Below, piece by piece: positions 51,745 to 59,923 of a stretch of DNA of 64,000 nt. The DNA lies in assembly GCA_024640405.1 (NCBI GenBank), contig JAHEFB010000001.1:94161-158160 (forward strand), given 5' to 3'. The position numbers and the translations under genes were made by a program. Source of the stretch: Alphaproteobacteria bacterium (lineage in GTDB: Bacteria > Pseudomonadota > Alphaproteobacteria > Rhizobiales > Aestuariivirgaceae). How positions within the stretch are numbered: position 1 is the first letter of the stretch; each line of letters begins with the position of its first letter. The notes below the pieces were generated by a model. The model saw nothing but the letters and a program-made list of their open reading frames with translations. It had not been told where the DNA came from and ran no database searches.

Positions 51745-53769
51745 ATGACAGGTTCGAAAACATCCTATCTCATCGGCGTGGATACTGGCGGCACCTATAC
51801 CGACGCGGCGGTCATGGATGCTACCAGCAATGAAGTGCTGGCCAGCGCCAAGGCGCTGACCACACGCGGTGACCTGGCAGTCGGTGTCTGTGAGGCCATC
51901 GAACGTGTCTTGTCTGCCTTGAGCAACGACACGAAGAGCGCGGCGTCGCAAGTAAAGCTTGTGTCAGTTTCCACAACACTTGCCACCAATGCCGTTGTCG
52001 AAGGCCACGGCTCTCCGATTTGCGTAGTGCTTGTCGGTTTCGATCAAACCATGGTGCAGCGATCTGGCCTTAATTCCGCGTTTCCGGGCCTGGTGGTCGA
52101 GTGCATCAATGGCGGTCATGATCACAACGGCGGCGAAGTTGCACCGCTGGACAAGGCAGCGCTGGCCGATGTGGTGAACAAACATGCACATGCCGTGGAG
52201 GCCTTCGCCATTGCCTCGCAGTTTGCTGTTCGCAATCCGGCGCATGAACGTGCCGCGCGCGAATTCATCACTCGGCAAACCTCTCTGCCCGTTACCATTT
52301 CGACGGAGTTGGCGTCTGCGCTTGACGCGCCAAGGCGAGCACTGACGGCTGCGCTCAATGCGCGGCTTATCTCGCGGATATCGCTGTTGATCAAGGCAGT
52401 GCAACAGGCCATGACACGGTTTGGCATAGATGCGCCGTTGATGATGACCAAGGGAGATGGTTCTTTGGCCCGGGCCGACACGGTGGCCCTTCGTCCCATT
52501 GAAACCGTGCTGTCCGGACCCGCCGCCAGCCTGATCGGTGCGGCTACTTTGTCCGGCCTGAGCGATTTTATTCTTTCCGACATGGGCGGTACAACGACCG
52601 ACCTGGGGGTTTTGAAAAACAGCCGCCCGCAGGTCAATGAACATGGCGCAGATGTTGGCGGATGGCGTACAATGGTGCAGGCCATTGACGTGCGGACCCT
52701 CGGCCTGGGCGGTGACAGCGAAGTCACGTTCGACATGAAAGGCATGCCCGCTATTGGCGCTCGCCGGTCGGTTCCGGTATCCCTCATAGCGAGCCGGTTT
52801 CCCGCCGTAATTCAACAGCTTGAGAGCGATATTTCGGATATTGAATCCGGTTCCATGGCCGGCCAGTTTGTCATGCTGCCGCTTGGACGTGGGACAGGCG
52901 ACTCCCAACCTGCAGGACTGTCGAAACGCGAACAGGAACTGCTGGCAAACATAACCGTGGAGCCGCTGCCCCTGCACAAGCTGGCAGGCGGTTCGGGCAG
53001 CTTTCGAACGCTGGAGAAACTGGCGCGGAAAGGTCACGTTCAACTTGCCGGTTTCACCCCGTCCGATGCAGCCCATGTGCTTGGCCTGCAGGATAACTGG
53101 TCGCGTGAGGCGGCGGTGCTGGCGGCGCAACTTCTGGTGCGCAACGTGTTGCAGAAGGCAGCTTCGGACGAACTGGTTACCATGTTGTCGCAAGCCGTGT
53201 GGGAAGAGACCGTTCGCCTGACCGGACGGGCGGTGCTGGAAACAGCTCTCGGTCATCACGCAATCGAACCGGGCCAGGCCGGAGGACTGATTGACGTTGT
53301 TTGCAAAGGCGAGGGCAGACGATCCCTGGCGCGGGTGTCTATCTCTCCGGAAGTGCCGGTGGTTGCCGTCGGCGGTCCTGTGAAAATCTACTATCCGGAA
53401 GTTGGCAGGCGTCTTGAGTGCGAAATGGTGTTTCCGCAATCGTGCGAGGTTGCCAATGCCGTGGGTGCTGCAACAGGCATGATCGCCCGAACGGTGACGA
53501 TCGAAGTCAACGGAAACGGGGCAGGGGTGTTCAGGGTTCATGGGCCACAGAATGTGTCGCAGTTCGCCAGTGCCAAGGACGCCATAGGCGAGGCCAATCG
53601 AATTGCCCGCGAAACCGCTGGTGCGCAGGTAAACGCCATGGGCGGCGGACAGGTCAGTTTCCAGGAGGATATCGAAAAATTCATGCTACCGGACGCCGTC
53701 GATGACAACGGTCTGCTGCGCGCCACGGTGAAGATTGAAGCCACGGCTCGCCCGGCGCTTTCACTGTAA
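51745..53769 (+). CDS. Hydantoinase/oxoprolinase family protein (HyuA type)
   Basis: 674 residues from ATG 51745; the open frame extends to 51658 without family likeness. The N-terminal LIGVDTGGTYTDAAV is the phosphate-binding opening of HyuA/OplA. LSDMGGTTTDLGVL in the middle is the second ATP-site block, and GPAASLIGAATL precedes it. These proteins ATP-dependently open cyclic amides such as hydantoin or 5-oxoproline, or carboxylate acetone, together with a HyuB partner. No hyuB is next to it. The divergent enolase-superfamily gene may share its pathway. Confidence 0.87.
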   Translation: MTGSKTSYLIGVDTGGTYTDAAVMDATSNEVLASAKALTTRGDLAVGVCEAIERVLSALSNDTKSAASQVKLVSVSTTLATNAVVEGHGSPICVVLVGFDQTMVQRSGLNSAFPGLVVECINGGHDHNGGEVAPLDKAALADVVNKHAHAVEAFAIASQFAVRNPAHERAAREFITRQTSLPVTISTELASALDAPRRALTAALNARLISRISLLIKAVQQAMTRFGIDAPLMMTKGDGSLARADTVALRPIETVLSGPAASLIGAATLSGLSDFILSDMGGTTTDLGVLKNSRPQVNEHGADVGGWRTMVQAIDVRTLGLGGDSEVTFDMKGMPAIGARRSVPVSLIASRFPAVIQQLESDISDIESGSMAGQFVMLPLGRGTGDSQPAGLSKREQELLANITVEPLPLHKLAGGSGSFRTLEKLARKGHVQLAGFTPSDAAHVLGLQDNWSREAAVLAAQLLVRNVLQKAASDELVTMLSQAVWEETVRLTGRAVLETALGHHAIEPGQAGGLIDVVCKGEGRRSLARVSISPEVPVVAVGGPVKIYYPEVGRRLECEMVFPQSCEVANAVGAATGMIARTVTIEVNGNGAGVFRVHGPQNVSQFASAKDAIGEANRIARETAGAQVNAMGGGQVSFQEDIEKFMLPDAVDDNGLLRATVKIEATARPALSL

Positions 53770-53794
53770 TGGGATCAGCGTTAGACTCGCCCCT

Positions 53795-54688
53795 ATGGAT
53801 CACAAACGTCTGCTGGCATGTCTGAACGCTGAAGAGCGCTATGAATTGACCGAACTGTCCGATGGGCCAGGTCTTTTCAAATTGCTTCAGCATGTTGTTT
53901 GTGTGGGTGTTCTTATATGGTTGATCATGGCAGAAATCCCGGGTTGGCCATTGTTGATACTGCCGCTTGGCATACAGCAGGTGTTCCTGTTCACACTCCT
54001 GCATGAGACAGTGCATCGCACACCGTTTCGCAGTCTCCGGCTCAACAGGCTGGTCGGGCGGGTTTGCAGTTTCGTACTTGTCCTGCCAGCCGACTGGTTT
54101 CGGTATTTTCATCTGGCGCACCACCGGTATACCCAGGAGCCGGACAGGGATCCGGAGTTGGCAGAGGCAAAGCCGGAAACGTTATGGCAGTACGCTATCC
54201 ATGTTTCGGGCATCGGTGTTTGGCGAGGGCACCTGATGACGCTGGTGCGCAATACATTCCGGCCGAATGCAGACAGTTTTGTGCCCTCAAGTGGCAAAAC
54301 CAAAGTCATGCGCGAAGCTCAAATCATGATCGTGCTGTATCTTGGCCTGCTGGCCTTGTCTGTCCGGGCCGGGTCGACAGTTTTAGTCTGGATCTGGATA
54401 GTCCCGCTGCTGGCCGGACAGCCGTTCTTGAGGTTGTACCTGCTGGCGGAGCACGGACGGTGTGCGTTTGTCGCCAACATGTTCGAGAACACCCGCACCA
54501 CTATTACCAACTCTGTTGTGCGCTGGCTGGCTTGGAACATGCCCTATCATGCCGAGCATCATGCGTATCCTTCAGTGCCCTATCACAAGCTGCCGCTGTT
54601 TCATGAAAGGACACGGGAGCATCTACTGGTCACGGAAGACGGATATGCGCGTTTCACTGCGAGCTATTTGAAACAGCTGGATCGTTAG
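53795..54688 (+). CDS. Membrane fatty acid desaturase
   Basis: 297 residues from ATG 53795; a longer frame from 53735 overlaps the HyuA-like gene and adds no family sequence. Several hydrophobic helices surround three histidine boxes: HETVH, HLAHHRYTQEPDRD and HAEHH near the end, which hold the di-iron site. It would add a double bond to or hydroxylate a fatty acyl or related lipid at the inner membrane. The exact substrate is not clear. It is convergent with the LysE-type gene 10 bases away. Confidence 0.88.
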   Translation: MDHKRLLACLNAEERYELTELSDGPGLFKLLQHVVCVGVLIWLIMAEIPGWPLLILPLGIQQVFLFTLLHETVHRTPFRSLRLNRLVGRVCSFVLVLPADWFRYFHLAHHRYTQEPDRDPELAEAKPETLWQYAIHVSGIGVWRGHLMTLVRNTFRPNADSFVPSSGKTKVMREAQIMIVLYLGLLALSVRAGSTVLVWIWIVPLLAGQPFLRLYLLAEHGRCAFVANMFENTRTTITNSVVRWLAWNMPYHAEHHAYPSVPYHKLPLFHERTREHLLVTEDGYARFTASYLKQLDR

Positions 54689-54698
54689 GGCCAAATCG

Positions 54699-55319
54699 CT
54701 AGGCATCCACTATCAGCCGCGCTCCGATAAGGCCTAGGAAGCCCGCCATGGCGCGGTCTATCCAGGTTTTTGCCCTGATATAGGCGTTGCGTGACTTTTG
54801 TACCGAAAACAGCATGGCAACCACCGCATACCAGCCGACCTCATTGCCGAACACGATAATGACAGCGACAACATAAACCCATGCCGGTGAACTGGCCGGC
54901 AAGAGTGCCACAAAGATCGATCCGAAAAACACAATCACCTTTGGATTGGCCAACTGCGTGGCAAGGCCCATCATAAAGGCAGGCCAGGGGCCCATCCGTT
55001 TTTGCCTGGCAGGATCCAGTTCAACCGGATCGCGAGAGTGCCGCCACAGCATGACCGCCAGAAAAAGCAGGTAGACGCCGCCAGCGATTTTGAAGGCCGT
55101 GTAAGCCCACGCGGCGTGTTCGAGTACAATGGCGAGGCCGGCAATCGCGGCACTTGACCAGATAATAGTGCCCACACCCAGGCCCAAAACTGCTGACATG
55201 GCGACGGGTCGGGGGTTGGACAGAGCCAGCCTGGAGATGAGTACGAAAGACTGGCCGGGGCTGATTGCCGCCAGCAATTGTGCAGCCCAAAGGGTAATCA
55301 GGGGGATGAGATATTCCAT
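54699..55319 (-). CDS. LysE/RhtB-family amino acid exporter
   Basis: 206 residues and six predicted membrane helices. ISPGQSFVLISR near residue 20 is the LysE signature (usually SPGP), and FMMGLATQLANPKVIVFFGS is the conserved second block. These proteins export amino acids or related metabolites. It follows the MarR gene by 21 bases on the same strand, so it may be under MarR control with the nitroreductase gene. Confidence 0.9.
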   Translation of the reverse strand: MEYLIPLITLWAAQLLAAISPGQSFVLISRLALSNPRPVAMSAVLGLGVGTIIWSSAAIAGLAIVLEHAAWAYTAFKIAGGVYLLFLAVMLWRHSRDPVELDPARQKRMGPWPAFMMGLATQLANPKVIVFFGSIFVALLPASSPAWVYVVAVIIVFGNEVGWYAVVAMLFSVQKSRNAYIRAKTWIDRAMAGFLGLIGARLIVDA

Positions 55320-55340
55320 TTCTGCACAATCGACGAACAG

Positions 55341-55796
55341 TTATTGTTCTTTATCGCGGGCAACATCCATGATCTTGCGGATGGTTGCAAGCTGTTCATT
55401 GAGGCCTGCAATATCGACACCTGCAAGCTGCCGGGACAATTTTTCAATATCCGGGTCCATTGCGCTTATAGCATTGTCGCGAAATTCACGCCCCAGTGCG
55501 GTGATCCACACATTCTTGCTGCGACCGTCCTTCGGGTTGGGCTTCATCTGTACCAGTTTGTGTTTTTCAAGCACCGAAAGGGTGTGGGTCATAGAGGTCT
55601 TCGGCACCTGAAAGGCTCGTGAAATATCCAGCGGAGTGCGACCGTCGGCTAGGCGTATCAAGTGGTTGAGCACTGAGAAATGTGAAATCAGCATGCCGTC
55701 GGGCAACCTGCTTTCCAGGATTGCCCGACTGAGTTGGCTGATAATGCCGATTTCGTTGAAAAACCCGAAATAGGCCGATCTGGTATCTTTATCCAT
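55341..55796 (-). CDS. MarR-family regulator
   Basis: 151 residues from ATG 55796; the longer open frame upstream lies inside the nitroreductase gene. The winged helix is clear: LISHFSVLNHLIRLADGRTPLDISRAFQV (quoted as DGRTPLDISRAFQVPKTSMT) followed by PNPKDGRSKNVWIT at the wing. It overlaps the upstream nitroreductase gene by 8 bases. The two dyads before that gene (56916-56952) are the likely binding sites, which would make the locus autoregulated. Confidence 0.9.
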   Translation of the reverse strand: MDKDTRSAYFGFFNEIGIISQLSRAILESRLPDGMLISHFSVLNHLIRLADGRTPLDISRAFQVPKTSMTHTLSVLEKHKLVQMKPNPKDGRSKNVWITALGREFRDNAISAMDPDIEKLSRQLAGVDIAGLNEQLATIRKIMDVARDKEQ

Positions 55797-56895
55797 GAGC
55801 GAGTTTTTTCTCCAGTGGCCACCGCGGAGATGCTTGTACCGTCGGGCCAAAGCCAAGTCGACCCAGCATTTGCACGGTATGGCCCGGCCTGGCCAGCATA
55901 TCGTGGGCGGACCTGTAGTGATCCGCCATTTCCGGATATTCCTGCAAAGCCTGGCTGACAGGGTGCAAGGCGAGGCCAAGGCGGGTGGTCATGAGATTGA
56001 GCCGCAGCCATTTTCGGCCTGTCTCGATCTGGTCCTTGCGGTCGTTGGATGCAGTGGCAAGTACCGCATAAGCAGGTGTTGCAGTCAGCATTTCCAGATA
56101 AATATCAAGCCCTTGCCTGAAGCCGCTGGAGTTCGTATCAAGTTGACTCTCGCGGGTGAGCTGTTCTGTCAACATCAAGGCTTCCAGAAATGGCCCACCC
56201 AGATCGATGCCATCCGGGTTGGCGTTTATTTCTGATTTTCCGAGCCGCATGAGTTCAACGCTTTCACGCATGGTGTGCGGTGTCAGTGCCTCAACCTTGA
56301 ATGCATCGAGGGTCAGCTTGCGTACCGCGGCAACGTCGTCAGGCCGGTCGATGATTTTTGCGAATTTCGAAAGTTCCCGGACGAGCCTGGACGGAACTGC
56401 TGTGTCGCTGAATGGCTCCTTGCAGGATCGCCTTTGCATAACTTGCGCAAAAAGGGGGACGGGTTGGGCGCCGGGCCTGAACGTTGAAACGGAAACCGGA
56501 CCATCTTCGCCGTCGGGAAACAAGTCATGCTCGACTTCAAAACCTTTTTGTGATGCGGCAATACCCATCAGTTCCAGAAAACATCCCAGCCCAATAATGA
56601 TTTGCCGGTTGTGAGGATCTGTCATTGGCAAGTCGCGCTGTTTGTCGCGCAGCAGAACGACTTTTCCCTCCTGAGAGAGGTCTACAATCCACGGTTGGCG
56701 GTTGTGCGGGTTGGGCGCCAGGATGGCAAAGGACAATGCAAATTTTCTGGGTTCGGCATAACTGCCCGCCGCCAGCCATGGTGCAAGCGCCTTGTGTGGC
56801 GTGCGTGTTGTTACAAATGCAGTCGTTGCTGCGGTTGCGGCCAGAACTACGCCACCGCCGATCAGACTGATTGCCTTGCGCCGGGATATCGACAT
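55789..56895 (-). CDS. Tat-exported nitroreductase-like (Acg family) flavoprotein
   Basis: 368 residues. It begins with a twin-arginine signal (SRRKAISLIGGG, residues 4-15, then a hydrophobic stretch), which means export of a folded, cofactor-bearing protein. The mature part has nitroreductase-fold segments: LAPNPHNRQPW near residue 60 (FMN-binding opening), QRRSCKEPFSD in the middle and RLGLALHPVSQ near the end, as in the Acg-type nitroreductases. The reductant and substrate are unknown. AGGAAA lies just before the start. It heads an operon with the MarR and LysE-type genes. Confidence 0.85.
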   Translation of the reverse strand: MSISRRKAISLIGGGVVLAATAATTAFVTTRTPHKALAPWLAAGSYAEPRKFALSFAILAPNPHNRQPWIVDLSQEGKVVLLRDKQRDLPMTDPHNRQIIIGLGCFLELMGIAASQKGFEVEHDLFPDGEDGPVSVSTFRPGAQPVPLFAQVMQRRSCKEPFSDTAVPSRLVRELSKFAKIIDRPDDVAAVRKLTLDAFKVEALTPHTMRESVELMRLGKSEINANPDGIDLGGPFLEALMLTEQLTRESQLDTNSSGFRQGLDIYLEMLTATPAYAVLATASNDRKDQIETGRKWLRLNLMTTRLGLALHPVSQALQEYPEMADHYRSAHDMLARPGHTVQMLGRLGFGPTVQASPRWPLEKKLAHG

Positions 56896-56915
56896 GTCAT
56901 TTCCTTTCCTATTAA

Positions 56916-56952
56916 AGTACGATATCGAACTAAATAGTACGAAATCGTACTA
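56916..56952. promoter_or_regulatory. Two tandem MarR operators
   Basis: Site 2 is a perfect dyad, TAGTACGA (56935-56942), AA, TCGTACTA (56945-56952). Site 1, 19 bases upstream on the plus strand, is AGTACGA (56916-56922), TA, TCGAACT (56925-56931), with one mismatch. Both lie in the gap before the nitroreductase-MarR-LysE operon and the divergent methyltransferase gene, and could control both directions. Confidence 0.75.
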
Positions 56953-57031
56953 AATTCAAGGCCTTATTTTGCGGGTGGCAATGCAAGGCAACTCGGGGCT
57001 AAAAGATGAAAGACAACCGCGAGGGCCCAAC

Positions 57032-57703
57032 ATGTCTGGTTTTGACAATGCCGCAGCTACCTACGACCGGTCGCGTCACGCGCTGATTCCGGATTATGAT
57101 GAATTGTATGGGGCTGCGGTTGCCGCGCTTGAACTGGATCAGACGCAAACCGCATGCATTCTGGATCTCGGCGCGGGCACCGGCGGGTTTTCGCAGGAGG
57201 TCATCAACGCCTACCCACAAGCCCAGGCAGAACTTTCCGACCTGTCGGTGCCAATGCTGGAGCAGGCAAGGGCCAGACTCGGAGCGGATCCCCGGTTTTC
57301 GTTTCGCGAGCTGAATATCGTTACCGGGGCGTTTGGCGATGGCTGGGACAGGATCATTTCGTCATTTGTCATTCACCACCTGCCGCATGAGGCCAAACGC
57401 GAAGTATTTGGCAATGTGTGCAGGGCACTGAAACCGGGGGGTATATTTGTCAATATTGATCAGGTGCAGGCATGTTCACAGGCTGTACAGGATATTCACA
57501 TGCGTCTGTGGAAGAAAGACGCCTTGGCCGCAGGTGCCCTGCAACAGGATCTTGAGGATGGCTTGGCCCGGATGGAGGCCATGGACATAAATGCTGATCT
57601 GGATGATCAGGTCTTATGGTTGAAACGGGCGGGATTTGCCAGGGTTGATGTGGTCTATCGCAATTACTTCTGGGCAGTTTTTGTGGCCAGGAAGCCTGTC
57701 TGA
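57032..57703 (+). CDS. Class I SAM-dependent methyltransferase
   Basis: 223 residues from ATG 57032, with GAGG 8 bases upstream; the open frame starts further back, at 56969, inside the regulatory region. The SAM-binding loop ILDLGAGTGGFSQEV is perfect, and FVIHHLPHEAKREVF and LKPGGIFVNIDQ are the usual class I fourth-strand and post-fourth-strand blocks. Substrate unknown; the fold is like the ubiquinone/menaquinone or small-molecule group. It is divergent from the nitroreductase operon and 3 bases before the RNase T2 gene. Confidence 0.88.
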   Translation: MSGFDNAAATYDRSRHALIPDYDELYGAAVAALELDQTQTACILDLGAGTGGFSQEVINAYPQAQAELSDLSVPMLEQARARLGADPRFSFRELNIVTGAFGDGWDRIISSFVIHHLPHEAKREVFGNVCRALKPGGIFVNIDQVQACSQAVQDIHMRLWKKDALAAGALQQDLEDGLARMEAMDINADLDDQVLWLKRAGFARVDVVYRNYFWAVFVARKPV

Positions 57704-57706
57704 TCA

Positions 57707-58450
57707 ATGTTGTCGCCGAGCTTCAAGAATTTCATCCTGCTGATGCTGGCGCTAGGGGCAGGGCTGCTTGGTTACCAGCAGATGGCGGCAGGCAAACCGA
57801 GTTATGTCCTGGCAGTCAGCTGGCAGCCGGCGTTTTGCGAGACCCGGTACCGTTTGCCCGAATGCCGGTCCCAGACATCTGAACGCTACGACGCATCGCA
57901 CTTCTCACTGCATGGGCTCTGGCCGCAGCCGCGCAGCAAGACCTATTGTGGTGTGGACCGGAGTGAAATCCGCAAGGACAAGGACCGTCGCTGGCGCGAA
58001 CTTTCCTGGGACCGACTTGATCGGGACTTGTGGAAGCGGTTGCAACGGGTCATGCCGGGAACCAGATCGGGGCTTCACAAACACGAATGGGTCAAGCATG
58101 GCACCTGTTACGACGGTACCGGATCGGATGAATACTTCGCCGACGCTCTCCGGTTGATGGACAGATTGAACCGCTCCGATGTGCGGGATCTGTTCGCCTC
58201 CCGGATCGGCGGGCAACTGACCGGCGATCAAATACGAGCCGCGTTTGATAGAAGTTTTGGTGCCGGTGCGGGCGAGCGTGTACGCATTTCATGCAAGAAC
58301 GATCAACGCCGGCGACTGATTGTCGAACTGACCATAGGGTTGACCGGTACCATTTCTGCAACAAGCGAAATGTCCGATCTGATGGCGGCATCGCCGCCAA
58401 CAGAACCGGGCTGTCCATCGGGCATTGTCGACGCAACCGGTCTTCAGTAA
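57707..58450 (+). CDS. Ribonuclease T2 family protein
   Basis: 247 residues. An N-terminal hydrophobic segment (about 5-24) is a signal peptide or anchor, so the enzyme acts in the periplasm. Both catalytic blocks are present: FSLHGLWPQ with His69, and KHEWVKHGTC with His126, Glu127 and His131. Paired cysteines fit a disulphide-bonded secreted RNase. It cuts RNA through 2',3'-cyclic phosphates, probably to scavenge nucleotides. Confidence 0.93.
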   Translation: MLSPSFKNFILLMLALGAGLLGYQQMAAGKPSYVLAVSWQPAFCETRYRLPECRSQTSERYDASHFSLHGLWPQPRSKTYCGVDRSEIRKDKDRRWRELSWDRLDRDLWKRLQRVMPGTRSGLHKHEWVKHGTCYDGTGSDEYFADALRLMDRLNRSDVRDLFASRIGGQLTGDQIRAAFDRSFGAGAGERVRISCKNDQRRRLIVELTIGLTGTISATSEMSDLMAASPPTEPGCPSGIVDATGLQ

Positions 58451-58501
58451 GTTCAGGCTTCATCTGCACCAACCAATTGCGCTTTATCCCGGAGATCAGA
58501 C

Positions 58502-59311
58502 ATGCTCGAACTGCTCACGCTGGAAAACCTGTTTACCCTGGTGGTGCTGACTGCACTTGAGACTGTCCTGGGTTTTGACAACCTGCTTTACATATCAATT
58601 GAGGCAAAGCGGGTTGCTGCTGACAAGCAGAAATACGTGCGCCAGGTTGGCATCATCCTTGCCATCGGTTTGAGGATCGTGTTGCTGTTTGTCGTCCTGC
58701 AGATGATCTCGTCATTCCAGTCTTCGCTGTTCAAACTAGACCTTCCGTTTGTTCACGCTGACGTAAACGGCCACGCAATTATCGTTTTGCTCGGGGGCGT
58801 ATTCCTTATTTACACGGCGCTGAAGGAAATTTTCCACATGCTTGTGGTGCATGATCTGCAGGGGGAAAATGGTGACGGACGGGCCAAAAGAACGGTTTTT
58901 TCGGCATTAATGTGGATACTGATCATGAACATCGTGTTTTCGTTCGATACGGTGTTGTCAGCGATCGCGCTGACCAAGGTTTTCTGGGTCATGGCGCTGG
59001 CCATTGTTCTGTCAGGTATCCTCATGGTGGTTATGGCAGAGCATGTTGCGCGTTTTCTGGAACGTAACAGAATGTACGAAGTGCTTGGTCTTTTTGTGCT
59101 TTTGCTGGTCGGCATTATGCTGATGAGTGAGGGGGGGCACCTGGCGCATCTGGCGTTCTTCGGATACGAAATCAACGCAATGAGCAAAGCCACTTTCTAC
59201 TTTGTGCTGGTTACGCTGGTGTTGGTGGACGTGGTACAGGGGCGCTATCAGCGCAAGATCATGGCGGAGGCAGCGGCAAGATCGTCGGGTCGCACAGCTT
59301 CACCAAATTGA
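58502..59311 (+). CDS. TerC-family integral membrane protein
   Basis: 269 residues with about seven to eight membrane helices. TALETVLGFDNLLYISI near residues 18-34 and MNIVFSFDTVLSAIAL near 140-155 are the paired TerC blocks carrying acidic residues that may bind a metal ion. Members take part in manganese export or tellurite resistance and in loading of secreted metalloproteins. No manganese riboswitch fits in the 51 bases before it. Confidence 0.9.
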   Translation: MLELLTLENLFTLVVLTALETVLGFDNLLYISIEAKRVAADKQKYVRQVGIILAIGLRIVLLFVVLQMISSFQSSLFKLDLPFVHADVNGHAIIVLLGGVFLIYTALKEIFHMLVVHDLQGENGDGRAKRTVFSALMWILIMNIVFSFDTVLSAIALTKVFWVMALAIVLSGILMVVMAEHVARFLERNRMYEVLGLFVLLLVGIMLMSEGGHLAHLAFFGYEINAMSKATFYFVLVTLVLVDVVQGRYQRKIMAEAAARSSGRTASPN

Positions 59312-59412
59312 CCGCCTTGTCCGGAAGTTGAAATTACCTGCGTGACTCTGTCACCGAATCAATTTCAACATGGCGCTGTTGCTACGATAACTGGCTTGGG
59401 AGAAGATCGGCC

Positions 59413-59724
59413 ATGGCTGATGTGAAGACGGAATATTACGAAGACAAAAAAGGTGAATGGCGGTGGCGCAAGATTCACAAGAACGGTGAAATCATCGGTG
59501 CGTCTTCTGAAGGATATGTGAACAAGAAAGATTGCCAGTCAAATGCCAATCGCAAGTCCAAGGCTGGTGACAAATGGGAATTCTACAAGGACAAAAAGGG
59601 TGAGCATCGCTGGCGCTGTTTTGCCTCCAACGGCAAACAGGTAGGCCGTGCAACCGAAGGCTACAAGGCGAAGAAGTCCGCCGAGCATAACGCAATGGCG
59701 AACGGCTGGCCGGGTAAAGGTTAG
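59413..59724 (+). CDS. DUF1508 (YegP-like) tandem-repeat protein
   Basis: 103 residues made of two DUF1508 repeats, about 6-45 and 54-98. Each has a pattern like YEDKKGEWRWRKIHKNGEII then SEGYVNKKDCQSN, and YKDKKGEHRWRCFASNGKQV then TEGYKAKKSAEHN. The protein is small, basic and soluble. The family is a stress- or starvation-related mystery with no assigned activity. GGGAGAA lies upstream. Confidence 0.9.
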   Translation: MADVKTEYYEDKKGEWRWRKIHKNGEIIGASSEGYVNKKDCQSNANRKSKAGDKWEFYKDKKGEHRWRCFASNGKQVGRATEGYKAKKSAEHNAMANGWPGKG

Positions 59725-59761
59725 CCGACAAACCCGATCTCCCTGACAACCGCTGACGATT

Positions 59762-59788
59762 GCCTGGCACACTTATGCTGTGCCGGGC
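59762..59788. terminator. Hairpin after the DUF1508 gene
   Basis: GCCTGGCACA (59762-59771) pairs with TGTGCCGGGC (59779-59788) around a 7-base loop, with one G-T wobble. A T-rich run comes only about 20 bases later, so this is a weak terminator candidate in the 199-base gap before ettA. Confidence 0.4.
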
Positions 59789-59923
59789 CCATTGCTATGG
59801 CGGCATAATTTTTGTGCCGCAATGAACAGCGCTCCACTATGTGTGATTGCCTAATGTGGTCACTTCGGCTAGAACCCGCTCAACATTTCCACACTATTCA
59901 TCAAAGCGAGGTACGAGCCTGCC

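Noticed and set aside
50491..51951. Full-length 486-codon version of the enolase-superfamily gene
   Set aside because: The upstream 128 codons have no family likeness and cross into the divergent gene's start; ATG 51567 has a ribosome site.
51964..53541. Minus-strand open frame of 525 codons
   Set aside because: It lies wholly inside the HyuA-like gene on the other strand, has no family likeness and is a codon-bias shadow.
55341..55979. 212-codon version of the MarR gene
   Set aside because: The extra N-terminal residues are a shadow of the nitroreductase gene; ATG 55796 gives the normal MarR length.
58451..58501. Manganese riboswitch before the TerC gene
   Set aside because: Only 51 bases are available and no yybP-ykoY-like fold is apparent.
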